A stretch of 36,479 bases of DNA from VBAS01 sp035318985. Lineage in GTDB: Bacteria > Bacteroidota > Bacteroidia > Chitinophagales > Chitinophagaceae. The number at the start of each line of letters is the position of its first letter. Positions within the stretch are counted from its first letter, which is position 1. The DNA lies in contig DATHDP010000036.1 of NCBI GenBank assembly GCA_035318985.1, forward strand, positions 1 to 36,479. The letters run 5' to 3'. The position numbers and the translations under genes were made by a program. The notes below the pieces were generated by a model. The model did not search any database and had not been told where the DNA came from. It saw only the letters and a program-made list of their open reading frames with translations. This document shows positions 1 through 7,719 of this stretch, piece by piece.

Positions 1-396
1 ATCGGCATGGTAGATTCTTTTTTTGACAGGCATAAAGAGGTAAACGGATTTTTATTTGATGGCTTTCCGCGTACGGTGGCGCAGGCCCAGGCATTGGATA
101 AATTATTAACCTTGAAAAAAACTGATATTGCAATAGTGCTTGCTCTTGACGTAACCGAGAAGGAATTAATAAACAGGTTGCTTAATCGTGGTAAAACAAG
201 CGGACGTAGCGATGATAATAACGAGGATGTAATAAAGAAACGATTTACTGTATATACAAATGAAACCTCGCCTGTGGCTGATTACTATAAAAAAACAAGG
301 AAATTCAAACCCATTCATGGCGAGGGTTCGCTAGATGAGATCAATGCAGCTCTCCGCCAGGCTATTGATAAGGCAATGGCAGATCATAAAAACTAA
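1..396 (+). CDS. adk: Adenylate kinase, C-terminal part (5' end outside window)
   Basis: Adenylate kinase interconverts ATP + AMP and 2 ADP in the cytoplasm. The frame is open from the first base of the window, so the P-loop and N-terminal part lie upstream and the gene is cut by the window edge, not broken. The DGFPRTVAQAQAL stretch is the AMP-binding signature of the family. The LNRGKTSGRSDDN stretch is the short-lid form with the arginines that bind phosphate. The visible part (about 131 codons) fits a protein of about 190 residues, the usual size in Bacteroidota. A hairpin with a T-tract follows the stop. In many Bacteroidota adk is followed directly by obgE; here obgE lies at the opposite edge on the other strand. 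Confidence 0.95.
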   Translation: MGMVDSFFDRHKEVNGFLFDGFPRTVAQAQALDKLLTLKKTDIAIVLALDVTEKELINRLLNRGKTSGRSDDNNEDVIKKRFTVYTNETSPVADYYKKTRKFKPIHGEGSLDEINAALRQAIDKAMADHKN

Positions 397-401
397 TCAT
401 A

Positions 402-434
402 CCCCATTCGCCTTATACGTGATGGGATTTTTTT
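402..434 (+). terminator. Candidate intrinsic terminator after adk
   Basis: A short stem (CCCAT pairing with ATGGG, plus a T-G wobble) encloses a loop of about a dozen bases and is followed by a run of seven T. It begins six bases after the adk stop. The stem is short, so termination efficiency is uncertain. Confidence 0.5.
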
Positions 435-479
435 ATGTCCTTGTTTTAGCGAACTTGCAGGAACTAAGGCTCACCACAC

Positions 480-947
480 ATGAATTTGGAAAAGGAAAAT
501 TTTCTACGAACAAAGTTCATTTCTCATTTACAAAAGCTAAGGGCTGATACAACGCCCCATTGGGGAAAAATGAATGTTCAACAAATGATCGAACATTTTT
601 CAGATGTAATGATGTCCGCATCAGGCAAGATCAAATTACCAATTGTAACGCCTGCCGATAAACTTCCACGGCTTCGGGAATTCATGTTTAGCGAAAAACC
701 ATTTAAAGAAAACACTAAAAGTCCCGTTCTTTCCGAAGAGCCTGCCCCTTTAAAAAAACATACCAAAGAAGCGGCTATTGGTAAATTACAGGAAGAGCTG
801 ATCTATTTTTTCCAGGTTTTTGAAAAAGATCCGGGGTTAAAAACTATCAACCCTGTTTTTGGTGAGTTGGATTTTGATGCCAATATTCAACTACTGTACA
901 AACATGCATTGCATCATTTAAAGCAGTTTGGAATTATTATTAATTAA
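480..947 (+). CDS. DinB-superfamily (DUF1569-like) protein
   Basis: A protein of 155 residues predicted to be cytoplasmic, with no signal peptide. The pattern is that of DUF1569 within the DinB/YfiT four-helix superfamily: an early GKMNVQQMIEHFSDVM helix with His39, and a C-terminal HALHHLKQFG helix with His142, His145 and His146. In this superfamily three such histidines bind a divalent metal, and some members act as metal-dependent thiol S-transferases. The substrate here cannot be inferred. The gene stands alone between adk, from which a candidate terminator separates it, and the PaaZ-type gene 152 bases downstream. The superfamily assignment rests on motif spacing and is fairly secure; the function is open. 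Confidence 0.75.
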   Translation: MNLEKENFLRTKFISHLQKLRADTTPHWGKMNVQQMIEHFSDVMMSASGKIKLPIVTPADKLPRLREFMFSEKPFKENTKSPVLSEEPAPLKKHTKEAAIGKLQEELIYFFQVFEKDPGLKTINPVFGELDFDANIQLLYKHALHHLKQFGIIIN

Positions 948-1072
948 TAGCACCACTTATTTTCCTCTTTATCTCTCAATCCAATATCGTAACTGATATA
1001 TTTTGTTTCCTTTACAAATTCTGGATTGACTTTATATACCTCATTAGACCAAAATGCATTATAAAATTAAAA

Positions 1073-1080
1073 TACCTTTG
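1073..1080 (+). promoter_or_regulatory. -7-like element (TACCTTTG) upstream of paaZ
   Basis: TACCTTTG matches the Bacteroidota -7 consensus TAnnTTTG and lies 19 bases before the paaZ ATG. No good TTTG -33 box is present at the usual spacing, so this is a partial match. Confidence 0.45.
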
Positions 1081-1099
1081 ATCGTAATATTGTATTTAC

Positions 1100-3181
1100 A
1101 TGAATAAGCTTGAAAATTATATAGCAGGGAAATGGATAACGGGTGATGGCGATGGTCAGCAACTTTTTAATGCGGTGACCGGCGAAGTAGTGGGGAATGC
1201 TACCTCGAAAGGATTGGATTTTAGATCGATGACGGAGTATGCAAGAAAAATCGGAAACAGGAACTTGCGAAAAATGACCTTTCATGAAAGAGGAAGAATG
1301 CTCAAAGAACTTGCTTTTCATTTGCGCAAGCATCTCGATAAATTTTATTCCATTTCTTATAAGACCGGCGCCACAAAAGCAGATAGCTGGGTAGATATTG
1401 AAGGTGGTATTGGAAATCTTTTTGCCAACGCATCTTTAAGAAGAAAATTTCCTGATGAAACTTTTTGCATCGATGGTGAAAGCCATAACCTGAGTAAGAA
1501 TAATACTTTCATGGGAACACATATTCTTGTTCCCAAAGAAGGAGTAGCGATCCATATCAATGCATTTAATTTTCCCGTATGGGGTATGTTAGAAAAAGTT
1601 GCAGTGAATCTTTTAGCTGGTATGCCAGCAATTGTAAAACCGGCAACAATAACTTCTTATTTAACCGAAGCAGTAGTAAAAGAAATCATCGCAAGTAATA
1701 TTTTACCAGAAGGAGCCTTACAACTTATCTGTGGTAGTGCAGGTGATCTGTTAGATCATGTTACATCACAGGATGTGATCACTTTTACAGGCAGCGCTTC
1801 AACAGGTTTGATGCTGAAAAGTAATCCACGAATAATGAATGAGAACGTTCCATTTAATATGGAAGCCGATAGTTTGAATTGTATTGTGCTTGCTGAAGAT
1901 GTAACACCCGAGAAACCAGAGTGGGATATTTTTATAAAAGAAGTGAGAAAAGAAATGACTCTGAAAGCAGGTCAACGCTGTACAGGCATTCGCAGAATTT
2001 TTGTTCCTGAAAATAAAATGGAAGACCTGTGGAAAGCGATCTCAACTTCTTTATCGCAAACAACAATTGGTAATCCATTGAATGAAAAAGTAAGAATGGG
2101 AAGTCTTGCCGGTGAGTCACAACGAAAAGAAGTGAAAGAACAAGTACAAAAATTGTTGGCTTCTTCGCAAATTGTGTATGGTTCGCTGGATAGCGTTGAA
2201 GTTGTGGATGCAGATGCGAAGAAGGGAGCTTTTCTATCACCAATTTTATTAATGAATGATAAACCCCACACTGCAAAAGAAGTACATGAGGTGGAAGCAT
2301 TCGGGCCTGTAAGTACGATCATGCCTTATAAAACTTTGGATGAAGTAATTGAATTGGGAAAACTTGGTAAAGGAAGTCTTTGCACAACAGTAGTAACTGC
2401 AGATTATAAAACTGCAAAGCAATATGTGATCGGGGCTGCTACTCATCATGGAAGAATCCTGGTGTTGAATAATGAATGTGCTAAAGAAAGTACTGGTCAT
2501 GGCTCGCCATTGCCATTATTAATTCATGGAGGGCCCGGCCGTGCGGGTGGTGGCGAAGAGATGGGCGGCATTCGTGGTGTTAAACATTATATGCAAAGAG
2601 CCGCCTTGCAGGGTTCGCCGACTACGCTTACTGAAATTATAGGCGTTTATCAACAGCATGCAAAAGGGAAAGATCCGGGTAAACATCCTTTTAAAAAATA
2701 CTTTGAAGAGCTACAGATCGGCGACCAGATCATAACTGAAAAAAGAATAATTACCAGCGAAGACATTGATAAGTTTGCTGATCTGAGCGGCGATCATTTT
2801 TATGCGCATATTAAAACAACTGATTTTACAGGTACTATGTTTGAGCAACAAGTGGCGCATGGATATTTTATCATGAGCATCGCCGCTGGTCTATTTGTTG
2901 ATAGTTATGAAAAAAATCCTGTTTTATTGAATTATGGTATTGATGAACTTCGCTTTACCAAACCGGTTTATCCCGGCGCTGAAATTCATATCCGTTTTAC
3001 TTGTAAGGAAAAATTACCGAGTGATAAAAGAGTTGTTGAAAATCCTGAAGATTTTAAAAGAGGCGATGATATTGAAAAAGGAATTGTAAAGTGGCTGGTT
3101 GAATTTATTGATGAAACAAAGGAGATAACCGGTGTGGCAACTATTCTAACTATGGTAGCCAAAATTCCTGTCTCCGCCTGA
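1100..3181 (+). CDS. paaZ: PaaZ-type bifunctional aldehyde dehydrogenase / MaoC-like enoyl-CoA hydratase
   Basis: A 693-residue fusion of an aldehyde dehydrogenase (about 1-510) and a hot-dog MaoC hydratase domain (about 530-685), the architecture and length of PaaZ. In phenylacetate degradation PaaZ opens the oxepin-CoA ring and oxidises the resulting semialdehyde. Key residues are present: Glu255 (NMEADS), the nucleophile Cys294 (GQRCTG), and the hydratase dyad Asp565/His570 in SGDHFYAH. The last residues (PVSA) and the stop codon are encoded by a perfect palindrome, so the C-terminus has probably been reshaped by a repeat. An enoyl-CoA hydratase gene follows, but paaABCDE and paaK are not in the window. 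Many Bacteroidota carry PaaZ-like proteins, so a related CoA-thioester substrate is possible. Confidence 0.88.
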   Translation: MNKLENYIAGKWITGDGDGQQLFNAVTGEVVGNATSKGLDFRSMTEYARKIGNRNLRKMTFHERGRMLKELAFHLRKHLDKFYSISYKTGATKADSWVDIEGGIGNLFANASLRRKFPDETFCIDGESHNLSKNNTFMGTHILVPKEGVAIHINAFNFPVWGMLEKVAVNLLAGMPAIVKPATITSYLTEAVVKEIIASNILPEGALQLICGSAGDLLDHVTSQDVITFTGSASTGLMLKSNPRIMNENVPFNMEADSLNCIVLAEDVTPEKPEWDIFIKEVRKEMTLKAGQRCTGIRRIFVPENKMEDLWKAISTSLSQTTIGNPLNEKVRMGSLAGESQRKEVKEQVQKLLASSQIVYGSLDSVEVVDADAKKGAFLSPILLMNDKPHTAKEVHEVEAFGPVSTIMPYKTLDEVIELGKLGKGSLCTTVVTADYKTAKQYVIGAATHHGRILVLNNECAKESTGHGSPLPLLIHGGPGRAGGGEEMGGIRGVKHYMQRAALQGSPTTLTEIIGVYQQHAKGKDPGKHPFKKYFEELQIGDQIITEKRIITSEDIDKFADLSGDHFYAHIKTTDFTGTMFEQQVAHGYFIMSIAAGLFVDSYEKNPVLLNYGIDELRFTKPVYPGAEIHIRFTCKEKLPSDKRVVENPEDFKRGDDIEKGIVKWLVEFIDETKEITGVATILTMVAKIPVSA

Positions 3182-3189
3182 GGCGGAGA
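3171..3189. repeat. Perfect 8-bp palindrome with the paaZ stop codon as its loop
   Basis: TCTCCGCC, then TGA, then GGCGGAGA: both arms pair perfectly and the three loop bases are exactly the paaZ stop codon. It is much more GC-rich than its surroundings, like the palindromes at 5057, 20268 and 21631. No T-tract follows, so it is not a typical intrinsic terminator. Confidence 0.85.
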
Positions 3190-3254
3190 ACTTAGGTACA
3201 AAAATCTTTCTTTGAAGAAGCTGTACTAAAAAGAAAGAAACTAACTTAGAAGTT

Positions 3255-4007
3255 ATGAGTGGGTATGTAAAGACGGAAACGCATAAAGGAATTACATCCA
3301 TTGAATTCTTTCATCCGCAAAGCAATTCTTTACCTGCAAAAATTTTACATGACCTTTCAGTTGCTATTCAGCATGCAGGACATGATCCTGCCACATTAGT
3401 CATCATTCTTCGTTCAGCAGGCGAAAAAGCTTTTTGTGCCGGTGCTTCGTTTGATGAGTTGGTTGAAATAAAAAATGAAAAGGAAGGCCTGGCATTTTTC
3501 AGTGGTTTTGCTCATGTCATTAATTCCATGAGATTGTGTCCCAAGTTTATCATTGGTCGAATTCATGGTAAATGTATAGGGGGTGGCGTTGGTTTAGCCG
3601 CTTCCGTTGATTATGCAATCGCATGTGAATCGGCCGAAGTAAGATTAAGTGAATTAGCAATAGGCATTGGCCCATTCGTTGTTGGTCCAACTGTTGAAAG
3701 AAAGATCGGAACATCTGCATTTAGCCACTTATCAATTGATGCTATTCATTGGAGAAATGCAGATTGGGCAAAAAGAAAAGGATTATTTGCAGAACTACAT
3801 AACACGACTGAAGAAATGGATGAATCGATTCAGCGACTTGCTGATACACTTTCACATTCAAATCCTGATGCAATGGCTGAAATGAAAAAGATCTTCTGGA
3901 ACGGCACGGAACATTGGGATCATCTGTTAATTGATAGGGCGAAGATCAGTGGTCGGCTGATCTTAAGTGAATTTACAAAAAATGCTATCGCGAGGTTTAA
4001 AAAATAA
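3255..4007 (+). CDS. Enoyl-CoA hydratase/isomerase (crotonase family)
   Basis: A 250-residue crotonase-fold protein of normal family length. The oxyanion-hole segments are AFCAGASFDEL (about 60-70) and HGKCIGGGVGLA (about 104-115). The second catalytic Glu is retained at 133 in RLSELAIG. The first catalytic Glu of classical hydratases (the E of GGGCEL) is Gly113 here, as in methylglutaconyl-CoA hydratase-like and several PaaF/PaaG-like members, so the exact reaction (hydration or isomerisation) is not certain. It starts 73 bases after the PaaZ-type gene and probably acts with it on CoA thioesters in the cytoplasm. PaaF or PaaG is the natural guess from context, but the sequence alone does not separate them. 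Confidence 0.85.
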   Translation: MSGYVKTETHKGITSIEFFHPQSNSLPAKILHDLSVAIQHAGHDPATLVIILRSAGEKAFCAGASFDELVEIKNEKEGLAFFSGFAHVINSMRLCPKFIIGRIHGKCIGGGVGLAASVDYAIACESAEVRLSELAIGIGPFVVGPTVERKIGTSAFSHLSIDAIHWRNADWAKRKGLFAELHNTTEEMDESIQRLADTLSHSNPDAMAEMKKIFWNGTEHWDHLLIDRAKISGRLILSEFTKNAIARFKK

Positions 4008-4118
4008 GACATACCCTTCTTTATTAATTACTTCTACTACCAAAGTGGTATTGCTTGCCATTTAAACATCGTGTAGCTTTCGTTATTACCTTTTAATTTC
4101 GATGTCTAAAATTTATTT

Positions 4119-5045
4119 ATGAGCATCAAACATTTTGGTTGGTTGCCGGATTTTCCTGATATAAGAGATCGTTTTTATAGTTACAGCAAACCCAATGATA
4201 AAACAGTACCCGATTCTGAAAAGAAAGAATCGATAAAGACTATGAGGGAAAAGGCGGGCTCAAAATCTAAAAAAAGAGTGTTTACTAAAACTAAAAATAT
4301 ACTTCCCGGGAAATCAGAGATCGATACAAAATATTTTTGTCCGCCAGATGACCAGGGACCAAACAATTCCTGTACTGCACATGCCGGCACTTCTCTCGTA
4401 GAATATTTTGAAAACCGGATCAGCGGAAACTATGAGAAGAAATCAAAAATGTTTCTATATAAGGTTACCCGCAATCTTATGGATTTTGAAGGTGATACCG
4501 GCGCATTTGTACGCAGCACGATGAAAGCCCTTGTGCTTTTTGGTGTACCTCCTGAAAAATATTGGCCTTATACAAATGATAAAATAAAAGAAGAGCCCAC
4601 ACAATTTTGTTATGCATTTGGCCAAAACTACCAGGCCATACAATACTACCGGCTCGACAAACAAAATATACAACGTGATTCAGTGCTAGAGGAGATCAAG
4701 ATCAACATTGTAAAACAATTACCAATAATGTTTGGTTTCACTGTTTATAATAATATCAGTGCAAGTAAAACAAATGGTGGCCTGATCGCATTTCCATCAA
4801 AGAAAAATAAACTGCTCGGCGGGCATGCGGTTGTGGCGATAGGGTATGATGATAAAAAAGTAATAGAGATACCAGAAGATAATGATAAAACAGTCGGAGC
4901 ATTTAAGATCCGAAATTCATGGGGCGAGGATTGGGGTGAAGAAGGTTATGGATGGTTACCCTATAAATATTTGGAAGAAGGACTTGCAAAAGATTTTTGG
5001 TCCATCATTAAGAATGAATGGGTCAATAATAAAGAGTTTGAATAG
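4119..5045 (+). CDS. Papain-like (C1 family) cysteine peptidase, first gene of a three-peptidase cassette
   Basis: A 308-residue papain-fold peptidase with the full catalytic set: Gln79 and Cys85 in DQGPNNSCTAHA, His236 in GGHAVVAIGYDD, and Asn266 in IRNSWGEDWGEEGYG. The N-terminus (HFGWLPDFPDIRD) is the lead-in seen in prokaryotic C1 peptidases. It is followed by a Lys/Ser-rich low-complexity stretch (about 34-62) before the catalytic core, which could serve as a cleavable linker. No signal peptide is visible, so the enzyme should act in the cytoplasm unless exported by another route. The caspase-like gene follows after 45 bases that hold a perfect hairpin, and the subtilisin-like gene follows that, suggesting one operon. 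No convincing promoter was found in the 111 bases upstream; TAATTTCG at 4094 is a one-mismatch -7 candidate. Substrates are unknown. Confidence 0.9.
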   Translation: MSIKHFGWLPDFPDIRDRFYSYSKPNDKTVPDSEKKESIKTMREKAGSKSKKRVFTKTKNILPGKSEIDTKYFCPPDDQGPNNSCTAHAGTSLVEYFENRISGNYEKKSKMFLYKVTRNLMDFEGDTGAFVRSTMKALVLFGVPPEKYWPYTNDKIKEEPTQFCYAFGQNYQAIQYYRLDKQNIQRDSVLEEIKINIVKQLPIMFGFTVYNNISASKTNGGLIAFPSKKNKLLGGHAVVAIGYDDKKVIEIPEDNDKTVGAFKIRNSWGEDWGEEGYGWLPYKYLEEGLAKDFWSIIKNEWVNNKEFE

Positions 5046-5056
5046 ATCATTAACCC

Positions 5057-5076
5057 TCCGAAGGAGTTCCTTCGGA
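5057..5076. repeat. Perfect 8-bp inverted repeat between the C1 and C14 peptidase genes
   Basis: TCCGAAGG, loop AGTT, CCTTCGGA. It begins 12 bases after the C1 peptidase stop and ends 14 bases before the caspase-like ATG. It has no long T-tract, so an RNA-stabilising, attenuating or processing hairpin, or an inserted repeat, is likelier than a strong terminator. Confidence 0.7.
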
Positions 5077-5090
5077 ATAAATCATATTTT

Positions 5091-5942
5091 ATGTCAAAAG
5101 GATACGCACTGGCGATCGGCCTCAATGCGGTTGATCCCGTTCATTATGATGGCTGGGATGGTACATTGAATGTGTGTGAAGCGGATGCAAAAAAAATATT
5201 CACTTATTTAAAAGGAAAAAAATTCGCATCGGTTACCAAGCTGCTTACTAAAGAAGCTACAAGGGCAAATGTTATTTCTGCTCTTGATAAAATGGCAATT
5301 GATGCTAAAACAGGCGACTTGGTAGCAATTTATTATTCAGGTCACGGTGGAAATGAGATCCCTGATTTGAATAAAGACGAAGACGATCCTTGGAATGATC
5401 GTTTCGATGAAACATGGTGCCTTTATGATGCACAATTGATAGATGATGAGCTTTACTATCAATGGAAAAAATTTAAAAAGGGAGTAAGAATTGTAGTGAT
5501 GTCAGACAGTTGTTTCAGCGGTGACATAGCGAAACTGATGGTCTCAGCAAAAAAAGGTCCCTCTAAAGCGATGCCCAAAAAAACAGGGGAAGGAACGTAT
5601 AAGAAAAATAAGAAGTTTTATACCATGCTTGTCAAAGAACTTGCTTCTAAAGAATTAAAAACCTTTAAAACAAATAAAAAAGGAAAAATTGTTGCCAGCC
5701 TTTTGCAGATCTCCAGCAGCCAGGAGTTTCAGACTTCCAATGCAGAAACAGATGATTTTCCTAATAACAGTTTATTTACGGCTGTATTTCTTAAACTTAT
5801 TAAATCACCTAAGAATACAAAGTCGTATGAACAATTAATTGCTGCTTTAAAAAAATCCATGCCCGAATTTCAAATGCCAAAAGAACAAATGCTCGGGGAC
5901 CTTAGTATAAAACTACAATTGAATAAACCTTTTTCTATTTAA
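5091..5942 (+). CDS. Caspase-like (C14/metacaspase-type) cysteine peptidase
   Basis: A 283-residue caspase-fold peptidase. The opening KGYALAIGLNAVDP and NVCEADAKKI are the first strand and helix of prokaryotic caspase-like proteins. The dyad is His85 in YYSGHGG and Cys141 in SDSCFSGD. A lysine-rich segment (about 153-178) sits where p20 and p10 join and where metacaspases are cut, and the p10-like part contains ISSSQEFQTS and NNSLFTAVFL. No signal peptide is present. The basic linker suggests Lys/Arg-directed self-processing, as known for metacaspases, but that is inference. The S8 peptidase gene starts 11 bases downstream. Bacterial caspase-like proteins often take part in regulated death or immunity modules; no gasdermin, NTPase switch or other recognised partner is encoded beside this one. 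Confidence 0.9.
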   Translation: MSKGYALAIGLNAVDPVHYDGWDGTLNVCEADAKKIFTYLKGKKFASVTKLLTKEATRANVISALDKMAIDAKTGDLVAIYYSGHGGNEIPDLNKDEDDPWNDRFDETWCLYDAQLIDDELYYQWKKFKKGVRIVVMSDSCFSGDIAKLMVSAKKGPSKAMPKKTGEGTYKKNKKFYTMLVKELASKELKTFKTNKKGKIVASLLQISSSQEFQTSNAETDDFPNNSLFTAVFLKLIKSPKNTKSYEQLIAALKKSMPEFQMPKEQMLGDLSIKLQLNKPFSI

Positions 5943-5953
5943 ATTTTTATTGT

Positions 5954-7675
5954 ATGCAAACAGCAACTGGAAAGATCGAGCTGATCATCAATACCGCATC
6001 TTTTCCAACGAAAGGAAAACCTTTATCAAGATCAAAACTTGATTTTGTAAGTAAGTTGAAAGCGGATGGAATAAAATTGCAGGTAACTGATTTCGCTCCT
6101 CCTAAAAAAACAAAGACCAAAGGTCCTTTATCTCCTTCATCACAAAAATTGCTTGCAAAAACCAATGTTTCAGAAGCCGAAGTAAATCCATGGGATCTTG
6201 CCCATATGGTAAATGATCAGATAAAGACCAATCAAAGTTTTGTGGAACCTGATCTTGTCAGCGAATTTATTGTTGACAATAAAGTTCGCGGCGGCATGAA
6301 GAATGTAAAAAGCGCCATTTTGAAAAGTGAAGCAAATCCGGATGATTTTGATCCCGACTGGAACCCGCAACAAAATTCAATATGGCATCTTGATAAAAAG
6401 TTTTCCCAACTACTCGATGCAAGAAATGAAGTAATGGCCAATGATGATGGATATACAATACGTATTGGTCATCTTGATACAGGCTATTCTAACCATCCTC
6501 AAACACCACCTAAGCTTAGCAAAAAGTTACAAAGGAATTTTGTAGAAGATGAGGATACCACTGATGCAACTGATAAAAATATTGGTGGTACTTTAAAAAT
6601 GCCCGGTCATGGTACAGGGACTAATTGCATACTTGCCGGAAATATTTATAAAACAGCAGATGGTAAGTTCAATGACTTTCTTGGTGGTGCTCCTTTTGCT
6701 GAAATTATTCCATGCCGTATAAGTAACAGCGTTGTGCTATTTAAAGCAAGCAGTTTTGCAAGAGCATTACAATACCTGATCGATCTGAATAATAGCGGAA
6801 CAAGAGTACATGCAGTTTCAATGAGCATGGGTGGAGTTCCATCACAGCTATGGGCTGATATTATTAATGCCGCTTATGATGCTGGCATCACTGTGGTGAC
6901 GGCTGCAGGAAATAATTTCAATGGATTGCCAACAAGAAAACTTATTTACCCTGCACGATTTAATAGAGTGATAGCCGCTTGTGGGGTTACTTATGATTAT
7001 GCTCCTTATTTCATAAAAAAGCTTGGCGAGATGCAAGGGAACTGGGGCCCGAAAAAAAATATGGGAAAGGCAATGGCTGCATTTACTCCAAATACACCAT
7101 GGGCAATGATGAACAGGAAAACCATAAGTTTTTCTGGTGCCGGAACTTCTTCTGCCACACCACAAATTGCAGCGGCAGCAGCTTGTTATTATAAAAAATA
7201 TCATAATGAATTGGACAAGCTTGAGCCGTGGATGAGAGTAGAAGCTATCCGCAATGCTCTTTATTCAACCGCATTAAAAAAAGTAGCAAAGGCAGAAGAA
7301 GATTTTAGCGTTTATTTCGGCAACGGGATATTACAAGCCGCAGCTGCATTGAAAATTCCTGTTAAAACAAATGGGTTGGTAAAAAGTGAGAAGGATGATA
7401 TTCCTTTTTTACCCTTACTATCAATATTGTTTAAAGCAAGATCACCGGTTGTAAGCCAGGAAATGAAAATGTTCAATGTAGAACTGGCTCAATTAGTGAT
7501 GACACATGAAGACCTGTCAAAGCTGATGCACGATGAAGAAAAAGATTTTGTTAAGCTGACACCAAAAAGAAAAAAAGAATTTCTGGATGCTGTGGTAGCA
7601 AAAAAAGAAACGTCAAAAAAACTTAAAGAATTCATTAAGATGAATAAGAAAAAGCTGGCGGGTTCTCCGAAATAA
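5954..7675 (+). CDS. Subtilisin-like (S8 family) serine peptidase, cytoplasmic
   Basis: A 573-residue S8 peptidase. The triad is Asp175 (GHLDTGYSN), His219 (PGHGTG) and Ser399 (SGAGTSSATP), with the oxyanion Asn320 in VTAAGN. About 165 residues precede the catalytic domain: a basic linker (PPKKTKTKGP, about 49-58) and a region ending in FVEPDLVSEFIVD that may act as a propeptide-like domain. About 120 residues follow it, helical and Lys-rich (about 450-573). No secretion signal is visible, which is unusual for subtilisins and fits the other two peptidases of the cassette. It is spaced 11 bases after the caspase-like gene, so the two are very probably co-transcribed. A plausible role is the effector or target protease of an intracellular cascade; this is a hypothesis from co-location only. 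Confidence 0.9.
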   Translation: MQTATGKIELIINTASFPTKGKPLSRSKLDFVSKLKADGIKLQVTDFAPPKKTKTKGPLSPSSQKLLAKTNVSEAEVNPWDLAHMVNDQIKTNQSFVEPDLVSEFIVDNKVRGGMKNVKSAILKSEANPDDFDPDWNPQQNSIWHLDKKFSQLLDARNEVMANDDGYTIRIGHLDTGYSNHPQTPPKLSKKLQRNFVEDEDTTDATDKNIGGTLKMPGHGTGTNCILAGNIYKTADGKFNDFLGGAPFAEIIPCRISNSVVLFKASSFARALQYLIDLNNSGTRVHAVSMSMGGVPSQLWADIINAAYDAGITVVTAAGNNFNGLPTRKLIYPARFNRVIAACGVTYDYAPYFIKKLGEMQGNWGPKKNMGKAMAAFTPNTPWAMMNRKTISFSGAGTSSATPQIAAAAACYYKKYHNELDKLEPWMRVEAIRNALYSTALKKVAKAEEDFSVYFGNGILQAAAALKIPVKTNGLVKSEKDDIPFLPLLSILFKARSPVVSQEMKMFNVELAQLVMTHEDLSKLMHDEEKDFVKLTPKRKKEFLDAVVAKKETSKKLKEFIKMNKKKLAGSPK

Positions 7676-7690
7676 GGATTTTGTAATTAG

Positions 7691-7717
7691 TTTAGCCCTC
7701 CTATTTCGAGGGCTAAA
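7691..7717. promoter_or_regulatory. Perfect 10-bp hairpin just before the alkA-like start codon
   Basis: TTTAGCCCTC, a seven-base loop CTATTTC, GAGGGCTAAA. It lies 15 bases after the S8 peptidase stop and ends two bases before the glycosylase ATG. Only two T follow the stem, so it is a weak fit to an intrinsic terminator. It would place the ribosome-binding region of the next gene inside a stable stem. Confidence 0.6.
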
Positions 7718-7719
7718 TT

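Noticed and set aside
4038..4050. TACCA-AAG-TGGTA palindrome upstream of the peptidase cassette as an operator
   Set aside because: Arms of five bases and no second copy; not distinguishable from chance without conservation data.
4119..7675. Known gasdermin- or CRISPR-linked caspase system
   Set aside because: No gasdermin-like gene, Cas gene, repeat array, NTPase switch or TPR-CHAT protein is present nearby, so a known system cannot be claimed.
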